A DNA stretch of 64,000 bases from Sorangium cellulosum So ce56. GTDB taxonomy: Bacteria; Myxococcota_A; Polyangia; Polyangiales; Polyangiaceae. Within the stretch, counting starts at the first letter, position 1. Every line of letters starts with the position of its first letter. The stretch covers positions 11,024,501-11,088,500 of the forward strand of contig NC_010162.1 of assembly GCF_000067165.1 (NCBI RefSeq). The letters run 5' to 3'. The position numbers and the translations under genes were made by a program. The notes below the pieces were generated by a model, which saw nothing but the letters and a program-made list of their open reading frames with translations, ran no database searches and was not told where the DNA came from. Below, piece by piece: positions 48,022-56,907 of this stretch.

Positions 48022-48339
48022 CTAGCCCACACCGATCGCGCTGCCGCTCTTGCCGACGCGCGTCTTCTTGCCGTCCTCACCGACGCGGACCTTCACGCGC
48101 GTCGGCTTGCCCGTCGCCGGATCGACCGGCATGACCTTCGAGGCGTGAATCGGCGCCTCCTTGGTGATCTTCCCGCCCTCCTGATTGCGCGGCGTGGGCC
48201 GCTGGTGGCGGGTCACCGTGTTCAGGCCTTCCACGACCACGCGATCCTCGTCAGCGAGGATCTTGGTGATCCGGCCCTGCTTCCCCTCCTCCTTGCCGCT
48301 GATGACCTGCACGAGGTCACCGACCCTGAGGCGCTTCAT
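48022..48339 (-). CDS. rplX: 50S ribosomal protein L24
   Basis: 105 aa. KOW motif (VGDLVQVISGKEEGKQGRI) and NTVTRHQRPTPRNQEGG. The start shares TGATG with the rplN stop. Confidence 0.98.
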   Translation of the reverse strand: MKRLRVGDLVQVISGKEEGKQGRITKILADEDRVVVEGLNTVTRHQRPTPRNQEGGKITKEAPIHASKVMPVDPATGKPTRVKVRVGEDGKKTRVGKSGSAIGVG

Positions 48340-48707
48340 CAGAGGACCTCCGGAGCGAGAGAGATGATCTTCATGAACTTCTTCGCGCGGAGCTCACGAG
48401 CGACCGGCCCGAAGATACGGGTACCGATCGGCTCCTTCTCCTTGTTGATGAGGACCGCGCTGTTCCCGTCGAACTTGATGTAGCTGCCGTCCGAGCGCTG
48501 GTACTCCCGGGCGGTGCGGACGACGACGGCGCGCGCCGTCTCGCCCTTCTTCACCTTGGTGCCCGGCAACGCCTCCTTGATCGAGACGACGATGACGTCG
48601 CCGAGGGCGGCGTACTTGCGGCGCGAGCCGCCGAGCACCTTGATGCACTTCACGATTCGGGCGCCGGAGTTGTCCGCGACCTCGAGATGCGTCGACACCT
48701 GGATCAT
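48339..48707 (-). CDS. rplN: 50S ribosomal protein L14
   Basis: 122 aa from ATG 48707 (MIQVSTHLEVADNSGARIV), standard length. The fold is complete to RAKKFMKIISLAPEVL. Upstream in-frame codons overlap rpsQ and are not needed. Confidence 0.99.
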   Translation of the reverse strand: MIQVSTHLEVADNSGARIVKCIKVLGGSRRKYAALGDVIVVSIKEALPGTKVKKGETARAVVVRTAREYQRSDGSYIKFDGNSAVLINKEKEPIGTRIFGPVARELRAKKFMKIISLAPEVL

Positions 48708-48711
48708 GGCG

Positions 48712-49062
48712 CTACTCCTCCACCGGGCGGGCAACGAGCTTGGTCACGAGCCACCGCTTGTCGCGGGAGATCGGCCTGTGCTCCGTGATCTCGACGCGAT
48801 CGCCGACCTTGTACTGGTTCGTCTCGTCGTGCGCCTTGTAGCGCTCCCGCTGACGGACGTACTTCTTGTACACAGGGTCGAGCGCGTTCCGGATGACCTC
48901 GACGGTGACCGTCTTGTTCATCTTGTTGCTAGTCACCTTGCCGACCAGCTTGCGCCGGAAGCCGTGCGCCTTCGCCTCGGTCTCGGCCTGCGCAGGCGCC
49001 GCGGCTGCCAGCTCGGGCGCCGCAGCGGCCGGCTGCTGGATCTCTGCCTTCTTCTTCGCCAT
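48712..49062 (-). CDS. rpsQ: 30S ribosomal protein S17 with N-terminal extension
   Basis: 116 aa against ~84 in E. coli. The core starts near residue 36 (RKLVGKVTSNKMNKTVTVEV) and ends YKVGDRVEITEHRPISRDKRW. The first ~35 residues are Ala/Glu/Pro-rich. The start is constrained by rpmC just 2 bp upstream. Confidence 0.97.
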   Translation of the reverse strand: MAKKKAEIQQPAAAAPELAAAAPAQAETEAKAHGFRRKLVGKVTSNKMNKTVTVEVIRNALDPVYKKYVRQRERYKAHDETNQYKVGDRVEITEHRPISRDKRWLVTKLVARPVEE

Positions 49063-49064
49063 GG

Positions 49065-49268
49065 CTACGCCTTCTCCTCGGCACGCGCGCGCTGCGTGAG
49101 GATCGTCTTCACCCGCGCGAGATCCCGCTTCGCCTTGCGGATCGTCGCCGTGTCGTTCAGCCGGTTCGTGAAATTCTTGAACCGCGCCTCGAACAGGCCC
49201 GCCGCCAGAGACTTCTCGAGCTCGCGCAGGTGCTCGGTGGTGCGTTCACGCAAATCCTTCGCCTTCAT
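49065..49268 (-). CDS. rpmC: 50S ribosomal protein L29
   Basis: 67 aa, two-helix protein: MKAKDLRERTTEHLRELEKSL and the RDLARVKTIL end. Binds 23S rRNA near the tunnel exit. 8 bp after rplP. Confidence 0.98.
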   Translation of the reverse strand: MKAKDLRERTTEHLRELEKSLAAGLFEARFKNFTNRLNDTATIRKAKRDLARVKTILTQRARAEEKA

Positions 49269-49276
49269 CGCCTACC

Positions 49277-49690
49277 TCACGTCAGCCCGCGGGCGAGGAA
49301 CTTGCACTGCATCGGGAGCTTGTGCGACGCGAGGCGGAACGCCTCCTTCGCAGTCTCCTCGCTCACGCCGCTGATCTCGTACATCACGCGGCCCGGCTGC
49401 ACGAGCGCGCACCACTCCTCGGGCGCGCCCTTGCCCCCACCCATGCGGACCTCGAGCGGCTTCTTCGTCACCGGGCGGTCCGGGAAGATGCGGATCCAGA
49501 GCTTGCCCGCGCGCTTCACGTGCCGCTGGATCGCCATACGAGCCGCCTCGATCTGCCGCGAGGTCACGCGGGCAGGCTCGACGCACTGGAGCGCAAAGTC
49601 GCCGAAGGAGACGTCGCTGCCCGTCATGGCGAGGCCGCGGTTGTTCCCCTTCTGCATCTTGCGGAACTTGGTTCGCTTCGGAGACAGCAT
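49277..49690 (-). CDS. rplP: 50S ribosomal protein L16
   Basis: 137 aa. MLSPKRTKFRKMQKGNNRG, MGGGKGAPEEWCALVQPGRV and the Arg-containing loop near residue 80 are all normal. 12 bp after rpsC. Confidence 0.99.
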   Translation of the reverse strand: MLSPKRTKFRKMQKGNNRGLAMTGSDVSFGDFALQCVEPARVTSRQIEAARMAIQRHVKRAGKLWIRIFPDRPVTKKPLEVRMGGGKGAPEEWCALVQPGRVMYEISGVSEETAKEAFRLASHKLPMQCKFLARGLT

Positions 49691-49702
49691 TCTGCAATCC
49701 CT

Positions 49703-50395
49703 CTACTGGATCCGGCGCGCCTTACGCTGCAGGACCTCGCCCTTGAACATCCAGACCTTCACGCCGATGATGCCGACCTTCGTCCGCGCCTCGGCCAGGC
49801 CGAACTCGATGTCGGCGCGGAGCGTGTGCAGCGGCACCCGGCCCTCGCGGTAGGTCTCGACGCGGCTCATCTCGCTGCCACCGAGCCTGCCGGCGCAGCG
49901 CACGCGGATGCCCTTCGCGCCGAACTTCATCGCGGTGGAGACCGCCTTCTTCATCGCCCGGCGGAACGCGATCCGGCGCTCGAGCTGCGTCGCGATGTTC
50001 TCGGCGACGAGCTGCGCGTTGGTCTCGGCCTTCCGGACCTCCTGCACGTCGATGAACACCTCGTTGTCGGTGAACGACGACACGCCGGGGAAGAGCGTCT
50101 CACCCTTGGACGCGGTGCCGACGTTCCCGCTCTTCAGCGTCTCGATGCCCTTGCCGCCCTTGCCGATCACCATGCCGGGGCGGGCGGTGAAGACGATCAC
50201 CTTCGCGCGGTTGGCGGCGCGCTCGATCTCCACGCCGGCGATGTTGGCGTTGTAGAGGTACTGCTTGATCGCGCGCTTGATGCGGATGTCCTGGTGGAGC
50301 CACTTCTGATACGCAGCGCCGTCCTCGTACCACTTGCTGCTCCACGTCTTGATGACACCGACGCGGAAGCCATACGGATGGGTCTTCTGTCCCAT
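49703..50395 (-). CDS. rpsC: 30S ribosomal protein S3
   Basis: 230 aa from ATG 50395 ([15 protein letters not shown]). KH domain with [16 protein letters not shown] (GxxG), then the S3 C-domain [17 protein letters not shown]. The frame is open to 50770 through rplV; not used. Confidence 0.99.
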
Positions 50396-50412
50396 ATCGG
50401 CAGGTCCTCTAC

Positions 50413-50751
50413 TTACTTTCTCTCGTCGACTTCGATGACGATGTGCGACACGCCCTTGGTGATCCGGGTCGCACGGCCCATCGCGCGCGGCCGCCAGCGG
50501 CGGTTGAACTTGTTCGGCCCCTTGTCGACGGTGGCCTTGCTGATGAAGAGCGCGTCGATGTCGGCGCCCGCCTGCTGGGCGTTCGCGACCGCGCTCTCGA
50601 TGATCTTCCGCAGGACGGGGGCTCCGCTCTTCTGCGTGAACGAGAGCAGCTGGATCGCCTCGTCCGCGTCGCGACCTCGAACGAGATCGGCGATCATGCG
50701 AGCCTTGCGCGGGGCGATCCGCGAAAACATCGCACTGGCTTTGCTTACCAT
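50413..50751 (-). CDS. rplV: 50S ribosomal protein L22, first gene of the cluster
   Basis: 112 aa from ATG 50751 ([22 protein letters not shown]). The exit-tunnel beta-hairpin region [26 protein letters not shown] is normal. rpsS, which precedes rplV in nearly all bacteria, is absent upstream; instead there are ~630 bp without a gene, so this gene carries the operon leader. Confidence 0.98.
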
Positions 50752-50800
50752 TCGAGACACCTCGCGACACCGGCGGGCGGAGTTACTCCGTACCGGGTTT

Positions 50801-50817
50801 CGGTTCGCTGCGAACCG
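50801..50817 (-). promoter_or_regulatory. palindrome in the rplV leader
   Basis: CGGTTCGC, one base, GCGAACCG: 8 bp perfect arms, 50 bp before the rplV start. As RNA it would be a 7-bp stem with a 3-nt loop; as DNA, a compact operator. Function unknown. Confidence 0.45.
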
Positions 50818-51209
50818 GTTGCACCGTCGTACGCTTCCGGTCCCAGCCCGACGTCCATCGACGTGGGCCCCCTTCGCGTCACCGGGGGGGTTCCCACGGC
50901 GGCCGAAGGGGCGGAGCTGGGATCGAAGCGCCGTTACGGCTCTTCTACTGGGAGACCGGGAGGACACCCGATCGCCCGGGAAAACGGAGCGCGGTGATTA
51001 CCAGCGGGAGGGGCGGTACGCAAGGGCGATCCTTCCGCTCCCTTTCAGTTTGTTTCACGCGTCCCCGCGGGCTGAGCAGCTTTTCAGATCCTCCTGAACG
51101 GACGTCGGGAGGCTCCAGGCACGCCGAGCCTGGTGCCCGGGCAGGCGGACGGACGAACGCGAGGTTAAAATCTGTTCTTGACACGGACGAAATGCAACTG
51201 AAACAAGCT

Positions 51210-51234
51210 GTCGACGGCGGCCTGAGCCGTCGAC
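51210..51234 (+). promoter_or_regulatory. 9-bp inverted repeat GTCGACGGC / GCCGTCGAC
   Basis: Arms 51210-51218 and 51226-51234 are perfect, with a 7-nt spacer. It lies 27 bp after TTGACA (51178-51183), between the AT-rich island and the lipoprotein gene. Could be an operator or a leader hairpin. Confidence 0.5.
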
Positions 51235-51381
51235 GGCGGAGGTGCACCCCCGGGGCGCCGGCGTCGGACGGCTGGACCAGGCCGAAGAGCAGGATTGCGA
51301 GGGGAATAGGGGAGCCCCAGGTTCAGTCGAACGCACCAGGCCGTGGAACTCTTCCCTGACATTGTAGGAGGCAACGTGACC

Positions 51382-52110
51382 ATGCTTGCTCGCCATCGCC
51401 ATTCTTTCCTCGCGCTTACCTTCATCTTGCCCGCCATCTACACGGGCTGCGTCGTGACCACGGCGGACACCGACAACGACGTGGACCAGACGGTCGGCCC
51501 CGGCGTCACCCACGGGTCCACGACCAGCGGCGGCCAGGGCGGCGACGGCGGCCAGGGCGGCGACGGTGGCGCCGGCGGCGACGGCGGCCAGGGCGGCGCC
51601 GGCGGCGATGGCGGCCAGGGCGGCGACGGAGGCAGCGACGCCTGCATCGAGGCGTCGGACGGCGACCTCACGGTCGCGGCCTGTGACGAGCTCAACATCT
51701 CGCCTGCGCAGGGGGCGACGAGCCAGTGCGGCGCGACCCGCGACGAGGACCCGATCGGCTACGGGCTCTGCAAGCACGGCTTCGCCATCTTCTCCCCGGG
51801 TCACGCCGCGGACCTCGTGGACTGCCTGAGCGACATCGGCGTGGAGCGGGCGTGCGACGTGGATCCCGTTCAAGCGTGCATGAACCGCACGTACGCCAAC
51901 GCGTGCCCGCACCAGGCCGACGAGATCTGCGACACCATCTCCGACTTCTGCGACGCCGGCACGTTCGACCCCGCCAAGTGCGCGGCTCAGATGAACCCCC
52001 TCAACCGAGATGCAGCGGACGATCTCGTCGCGTGCATGAACGACAACCCGAATGTCTCCTGCCAGGAGGCATACGACACGTGCTACGCGGAGATCATGGC
52101 CTTCGAGTGA
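51382..52110 (+). CDS. Gly-rich, Cys-rich lipoprotein
   Basis: 242 aa from ATG 51382; AGGAGG at 51366-51371 also suits GTG 51376. The signal peptide ends near IYTGC; Tyr at -3 makes the lipobox imperfect. Residues ~50-85 are GGxGG repeats (Gly with Asp, Gln, Ala), a flexible linker common in Sorangium surface proteins. The C-terminal ~155 residues hold ~16 Cys, evenly spaced (CLSDIGVERACDVDPVQAC), suggesting a disulfide-linked helical domain. No family recognised. Confidence 0.65.
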   Translation: MLARHRHSFLALTFILPAIYTGCVVTTADTDNDVDQTVGPGVTHGSTTSGGQGGDGGQGGDGGAGGDGGQGGAGGDGGQGGDGGSDACIEASDGDLTVAACDELNISPAQGATSQCGATRDEDPIGYGLCKHGFAIFSPGHAADLVDCLSDIGVERACDVDPVQACMNRTYANACPHQADEICDTISDFCDAGTFDPAKCAAQMNPLNRDAADDLVACMNDNPNVSCQEAYDTCYAEIMAFE

Positions 52111-52303
52111 CCAGGCCGCCGCCACGGGGGCACGGCCTGCGCGCCCACCGTGCGCGCTCTGCTCTCGCCGTTCTTTTCCCCTGGCATTCGACGCACACCA
52201 GATGACCTCTGGGCCTCTCACCAGCTCACACCCACCTTAGCGCCCCGGCGCGCGCACCCTCTCATGTAGGCCCGTTCGGGGAGCCCCCGAGCGCGGTATT
52301 CGG

Positions 52304-53326
52304 TTGCAAAAAAGATCGCGGGAAGGGATCCTCGGCTCCTCCGTGGCCAAGGACTCCTCCCGCCCGCGCCTGGCAGCCCCCGTTCCGCGATCGCCGGGGG
52401 CGCGTCCATTCCGCGGTGGAGCGCTGCTCGGCGTGCTCGTCGCGTCGGCCTGTGCTCCCGGGTCGACGACAGCGGAGCAGATCACGCCGCGCCTGATGGT
52501 GCGCGCCTCGCTCGAGGGGACCGCCGCCGTCCCGACGGAACGGCGCATCAAGGCCAAGGAGAGCGCGCTCGCAGCCGTCAAGGACAGCGCAACGCTCGCG
52601 TCGGGGATGGAGTCCGAGATCGGCGCCGTCCCGATGTCCTCCTCGACGGCCAGCGCGCGCTGCCCCGCGGAGATGGCCCTCGTCGACGATCGCGTGTGCG
52701 TCGACCGCTGGGAGGGCGCGCTGGTCGAGGTGACGCCCAGCGGTGAGCGCCCCTGGTCGCCCTACGATCCGATTGACGGGAACGAGCGCCGCGTCCGCGC
52801 CGTGTCCTGGCAGGGGGTCATCCCCCAAGGCTACATCAGCGGGCGGCAGGCCAAGCTGGCGTGCGCGGCATCGGGCAAGCGCCTGTGCACCTCGGAGGAG
52901 TGGGTGAGCGCCTGCCGAGGGCCGGACGACACGACGTTCCCCTACGGCGCGCTCCGCCAGCAGGGCGTGTGCAACGATGACGAGCGGCGGGTTCACCCCG
53001 TCGCCGAGATCGCGGCGCTGCTCGACATCAAGCCCGAGGAGCGCTGGACGACGGCGATGAACAACCCGCTCATCAACCAGCTGTCCCAGGCGCTGCTCCC
53101 GACGGGCGAGCGCGCGGGATGCACCAACGCCTACGGCGTATTCGACATGGTGGGCAACCTCCACGAGTGGGTCGATGATCCGAGCGGCACCTTCCGTGGC
53201 GGCTATTTCATGGACACGGCGCGCAACGGCGAGGGCTGCAAATATGCCACGACCGCCCACTCCTTCGGCTACCACGACTACTCGACGGGCTTCCGGTGCT
53301 GCATGGATCCGGAGCAGGCCGACTAG
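52304..53326 (+). CDS. FGE/SUMF1-fold lipoprotein
   Basis: 340 aa from TTG 52304; GTG 52343 is the alternative, and neither has a strong RBS. Hydrophobic GALLGVLVASAC gives a lipobox. From ~115 the sequence follows the formylglycine-generating-enzyme fold: CPAEMALVDDRVCVDRWE, the SGKRLCTSEEW strand-helix, YGVFDMVGNLHEWVDD, FRGGYF, and a C-terminal TGFRCCM. Where human FGE has two active Cys five residues apart, here GCKYATT has only the first, so sulfatase activation is unlikely. A structural or ligand-binding C-lectin-like role is more probable. Confidence 0.75.
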   Translation: MQKRSREGILGSSVAKDSSRPRLAAPVPRSPGARPFRGGALLGVLVASACAPGSTTAEQITPRLMVRASLEGTAAVPTERRIKAKESALAAVKDSATLASGMESEIGAVPMSSSTASARCPAEMALVDDRVCVDRWEGALVEVTPSGERPWSPYDPIDGNERRVRAVSWQGVIPQGYISGRQAKLACAASGKRLCTSEEWVSACRGPDDTTFPYGALRQQGVCNDDERRVHPVAEIAALLDIKPEERWTTAMNNPLINQLSQALLPTGERAGCTNAYGVFDMVGNLHEWVDDPSGTFRGGYFMDTARNGEGCKYATTAHSFGYHDYSTGFRCCMDPEQAD

Positions 53327-53552
53327 TGCTGGCCGCGCGGCGTGCGGCCGGCGGTAGCGCAGACGCGAATCGAACGCGAAGCTCGGGGCGATTCAGCGGG
53401 GAGACAGGGCGATCGCCGCGCGCGCATCTTTCCGTGACACGACGGGCGCTCCCACACGACGGCTCGGGCGCTGCGCGAGCGAGCGTGCGAGTCGTGGAGG
53501 AGCCAGGGCCGCCGCGCAGCAAGCCAGGGCGACACCAACGAAGAGATTGCCG

Positions 53553-54980
53553 ATGCTCGACTCCATAGTGAGCGCGCCCACGCGGCGCCGCGCCGCTGCG
53601 ACCGCCCTTGCCGCCCTGACGGCCCTCCTGGCGCTCGGTTGCGGGAAGAAGGAAAAGGCAGCGCCCATCACCGTCCCGCCGCCCCCGGGCGCGGCGTCCT
53701 CGGATGAGCTCACCACCGCCATTGGCCAGGCGCGTGGCATCGATTCGGCGCTCGCGCCGTCGTCGACCCGATGGCGACGGGCGTTCGTGCTCGATGAGAG
53801 GCGAGCCGTGGTGACAGGAGAGATCGAGAACGAGGCGATCGCGCTGGTGACCGAGAACGCAGGCCGGACCTGGCGATCTCTGCGGCGCGTCCGCGAGGGG
53901 TGGTCGACCTGGTCGGTCGGCGGAGACGGCGCCACGGTGCTCACCACCGGTCCGCGTGGCCCAGCTCTCCCGACGGAGACACGCGGGAATCGAGGGACGC
54001 CGTCCGCGCTGGACCCGCCGAGCCTCTTCTTCGCTCCGTTCGAGGCGACCGACCTCTCGGCGCCTTCACCGGTCACGCTACCCGCGCTGAGCCGCGGAGC
54101 GCGGCCGCTGGTGAACGCTGTGCCCGCGGTGCTCTCCGCCGAGAGCGCCGCGCTGCTCGTGGAGCCCAAGCCTCGGCACGCGACCCTCGTCTATGCGGGG
54201 CCGGCGGGCGCCGAGCCGGTGCCTCCCGTCCCGCTCCCCACGCAGGAACAAGCGCTGCCCGTGCCTTATGGCCGCCCACCGATGCTCCTGTCGGTGCGCG
54301 GGCGCAACCTCCTCGTGCGGCCCGTCCCCGCGCCGGGGAAGCCGCTCGACGCACCGAAGAGCGTCGAGGGACTCACGATCAGCCCAGCGGCCATCGCCGC
54401 GCTCTCCACGACACCAGCATGCGACTTCGCCGGCTGGTCGATCCAGCTCGTTCCTCAGCCGCCCGACAAGACCGCCGTGATCGCCGTCTCCGCTGCCCAG
54501 ACAACCGTGCTGAAGCTCCCGGCGAAAGCCCCGCCTGGAGCGTCGGTCGGCTGCGCAGCCGACCGGATCATGGTCGAAGTCATGACGCCCACAACCGGAG
54601 AGCCGACGCTCGCGACGTGCACCCTCCAAGGCACCTGCGTCATCGCGGAGAAACCGCCCTTTCGACCCTGGCTGGAGCCGCATGAACGGTCTGTCGCCCT
54701 GGCGCCCACACGCGAAGGCGTCACCGCAGTGCTGACCTCCCGCGCTGCAGCGCGATGGGGGCTCTATATCGCGCTATCGCCGGAAGTGGGTAAGATCTAC
54801 GACGTCCCCAGGGTAATCGGAGAAGCCGCGGGCGAGCGCGGCCGTATCGAGCTCGGAACCCTCCTCTCGTTCGGAAATCGACTCTTGATGCTCCTCCAAG
54901 CGGACGTCACCGGGACATCGCGCCGCGGCTGGTACGTCGCGGCCTCCGATGATGGCGGGCTCACCTGGAGCCCGCCCTGA
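53553..54980 (+). CDS. lipoprotein with Asp-box (BNR-like) repeats
   Basis: 475 aa from ATG 53553 with GAAGAG; TTG 53547 is in frame. Lipobox LLALGC. The mature part is beta-rich, with Asp-box-like turns near both ends: VTENAGRTWRSL and ASDDGGLTWSPP (S-x-D-x-G-x-T-W). The rest reads like a six/seven-bladed propeller of periplasmic or surface location. Pro-rich throughout. No enzyme motif seen. Composition matches the two lipoproteins upstream, but 226 bp separate it from the FGE-like gene. Confidence 0.6.
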   Translation: MLDSIVSAPTRRRAAATALAALTALLALGCGKKEKAAPITVPPPPGAASSDELTTAIGQARGIDSALAPSSTRWRRAFVLDERRAVVTGEIENEAIALVTENAGRTWRSLRRVREGWSTWSVGGDGATVLTTGPRGPALPTETRGNRGTPSALDPPSLFFAPFEATDLSAPSPVTLPALSRGARPLVNAVPAVLSAESAALLVEPKPRHATLVYAGPAGAEPVPPVPLPTQEQALPVPYGRPPMLLSVRGRNLLVRPVPAPGKPLDAPKSVEGLTISPAAIAALSTTPACDFAGWSIQLVPQPPDKTAVIAVSAAQTTVLKLPAKAPPGASVGCAADRIMVEVMTPTTGEPTLATCTLQGTCVIAEKPPFRPWLEPHERSVALAPTREGVTAVLTSRAAARWGLYIALSPEVGKIYDVPRVIGEAAGERGRIELGTLLSFGNRLLMLLQADVTGTSRRGWYVAASDDGGLTWSPP

Positions 54981-55072
54981 GCTCCGTCTCGAACGGGACA
55001 GTCATTCCAAACGCGGCGCGTCAGCACAGCTTGCATTCCATCTGATGCTGACGTGCGCGGTGGTCCCCAGAC

Positions 55073-55648
55073 CTACTTCGGAGGAGCGGCAGCCGGAGCG
55101 ACGCGCTTGCGGCCCTTGGCGCTCGGCTTCTTCACGACAGGCGCAGGCCCAGCCGCGGTCTTGCGCGCGTTCGCGCTCGCCTGCTCGGCGGTCTTCGCGT
55201 CGCCTGCATAACGGGCGAAGCGACGGTCGCCACCCTGGAAAATCCGCTTCTCCAGCTTCAGCTCCTTCAGCGCGGCGGCGGCGCGGGTCTGCGGGATACC
55301 CGCCTGCTTCGCCACCTCGCTCGCGCTCACGCCAGAGCTCGCTTTGACGACGCGCTCGACGGCATCCAGCGTCTCCTGACGCTCCGCCGAGGCGGCCGGC
55401 GACTTGCGCGGGCGGCCAGGCCGGCGCTTCGGCGCGGCGCCGCGCTTGGCCGCGACGGAAGACGTTTTGGACTGGACCGCTCCAGCAGCGCGGGCGCGCG
55501 CGCGGCTGCGGCGCGGCGCCGCAGGAGGAACCAACGGCGCTTCCCCTGTCACGGCGCCCAGCTGATTCTTGACGAGCGCGAGGATCGCCTCGTCCGGCAT
55601 TTTCCGCACGAGGTTTACAATCTGCTGTGAAAAGGCGTCCGTTGCCAT
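55073..55648 (-). CDS. AT-hook / winged-helix DNA-binding protein
   Basis: 191 aa from ATG 55648. N-terminal helix (QQIVNLVRKMPDEAILALVKNQLG), then a basic Ala/Arg stretch with one AT-hook core KRRPGRPRKS at ~74-83. A small helix-turn-helix follows at ~93-145 (VSASEVAKQAGIPQTRAAAALKELKLEKRIFQGGDRRFARY). The tail is histone H1-like (Lys/Ala/Pro). Cytoplasmic, nucleoid-associated regulator type. Target genes unknown. Confidence 0.7.
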   Translation of the reverse strand: MATDAFSQQIVNLVRKMPDEAILALVKNQLGAVTGEAPLVPPAAPRRSRARARAAGAVQSKTSSVAAKRGAAPKRRPGRPRKSPAASAERQETLDAVERVVKASSGVSASEVAKQAGIPQTRAAAALKELKLEKRIFQGGDRRFARYAGDAKTAEQASANARKTAAGPAPVVKKPSAKGRKRVAPAAAPPK

Positions 55649-56907
55649 GTGCTCTCCCTCGTCGCCGAATCCAGCTCGGCGGTTGGATACGACTATGCCG
55701 TTGCCACTTGCCTGGTCAAGCGAATTGAGGATAGAGGGCCGTCTTTTCTTTCAATAGGCGCTGCGGGCGGGCTCAATCGGAGAGCTCATTGGACGGGACG
55801 GCCCCGAACGGCTGGGCTGCTTTGCTCGACTGGCGCCGAGCGATGAAACCACCGCCAGCGTCGATTGATGGCCGAGACCCCTCCCCCGCGCAGGACGGCC
55901 TCGAGGCCGCGCCAATCCTCTCTCGGCCCCCTTGACGATGCACCGCGGCATTGCCTGTCTCGGGTGCTCGGGTCCGGTCAGGTAAGCACCGTCCGAGAAC
56001 CGAGCAACCCGCGCCTCGGGGGCGCGCCCGTCACGGGCGGCAATGCGGGCGCGCGCACATCCGCGAGGTGCAGCGGCCCGGCGCGAGCCTCCCCACCCCC
56101 AATCATTGAAGCGTCTCACGCAGGGTGCGACCGCCTGGCGACCACACACAGGCGGCCGGCGCGTGGCTACATTGCACGCCCCGGGCACACGACTGACCTA
56201 TGCGGAGGCGTGATAGGATGCCCTGCTCGGCGGGTGGGGCGCAGCACGGACGCTTCGCTATGAGCGCCGGCGGGGCGAGAGTCCGGGTCGAGCTCTCGAC
56301 ACGACATCCGCTCATCACGCCGGGGATTGCGCGGACCCACGCTGACCGCTCGATCGCGCGCCAACCCGCCGAGCTCTTCGAAATGACGACTCTGCGCCGG
56401 TCCCGCCGCCGGAGGCGCGCTCGGGCCGCGCAGTGCCGCTCTCAACATCACGCGCGGCCGCCGCCCGCGGCTCCCGCGGGGTAGGTGCCTGAAGGCCGTC
56501 GTGTCCGGCGGACCGGTGTGTACGCGCGGCTCAGGCTCATCCCGCAAGACACCTCGTTACATAGCGGAGCGCGGAGGCGCGCTCATCGTCGTCTTCGGCC
56601 TCTCCGATCGAGCCTTTCCGAGAGAGCTCAGCCTTCGGCCCCGGCGCTCGCGAGCGCGAGTCCGCGCGTCCGCGCGTCCACCCTGGGGGCACGTCCTCTA
56701 CGACATTGGCGCCTGCTCCAATGGGCTGAGGACGAGGCGGGGAGCCGGCCGGCTCCGCCTCGACTTCTTCAAACGCCTTCCTGTCCATATCTACGACGCC
56801 CAGGATCCACCCCGCCCCCGCTCGAGCTCCGCCCGACCGGCGGCCGAGATTGACCAGCCGCCGACAATCGGTTGACACGCGCTTCGGCCGCGGAGAAGGA
56901 TGCGCGC
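55649..56907. other. 1.26-kb region without a supported gene
   Basis: Only short Arg/Ala/Pro-rich ORFs on both strands, with no RBS or domain. It includes the promoter of the AT-hook gene and the upstream DNA of the methyltransferase gene. Slightly lower GC and irregular third-position bias suggest decayed coding or true intergenic DNA. I see no tRNA fold or repeats. Confidence 0.5.
55692..55719 (-). promoter_or_regulatory. candidate promoter of the AT-hook gene
   Basis: Minus strand TTGACC (55719-55714), 16-nt spacer, CATAGT (55697-55692), ~45 bp before the ATG. Confidence 0.45.

Larger units (their letters stand above)
50752..51381. other. 630-bp divergent control region (rplV operon / Gly-rich lipoprotein)
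   Basis: No gene. It holds the rplV-operon leader on the minus strand and the promoter of the lipoprotein gene on plus. An AT-rich island lies at 51163-51206 (with TTAAAAT, TTGACA and TTGCAT on the two strands). Two inverted repeats are listed separately. I could not settle on promoter pairs. Confidence 0.5.

Noticed and set aside
51178..51206. TTGACA-N17-AAACAA as the lipoprotein promoter
   Set aside because: The -10 is too poor to annotate; left as part of the AT-rich island.
51530..51640. GGCGGCCAGGGCGGCGAC repeats as a mobile or regulatory repeat
   Set aside because: In frame with a Gly-rich linker of the lipoprotein, so explained by coding.
52304..53326. Calling the FGE-fold lipoprotein a sulfatase-activating enzyme
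   Set aside because: Second catalytic Cys is missing at the expected place.
55865..56263. Short ORFs in the 55.6-56.9 kb gap
   Set aside because: No RBS, no recognisable domain, and composition like shadows.
56872..56877. TTGACA before the methyltransferase gene as a -35 box
   Set aside because: The matching -10 position falls on the RBS (GAAGGA) and is unlike TATAAT.
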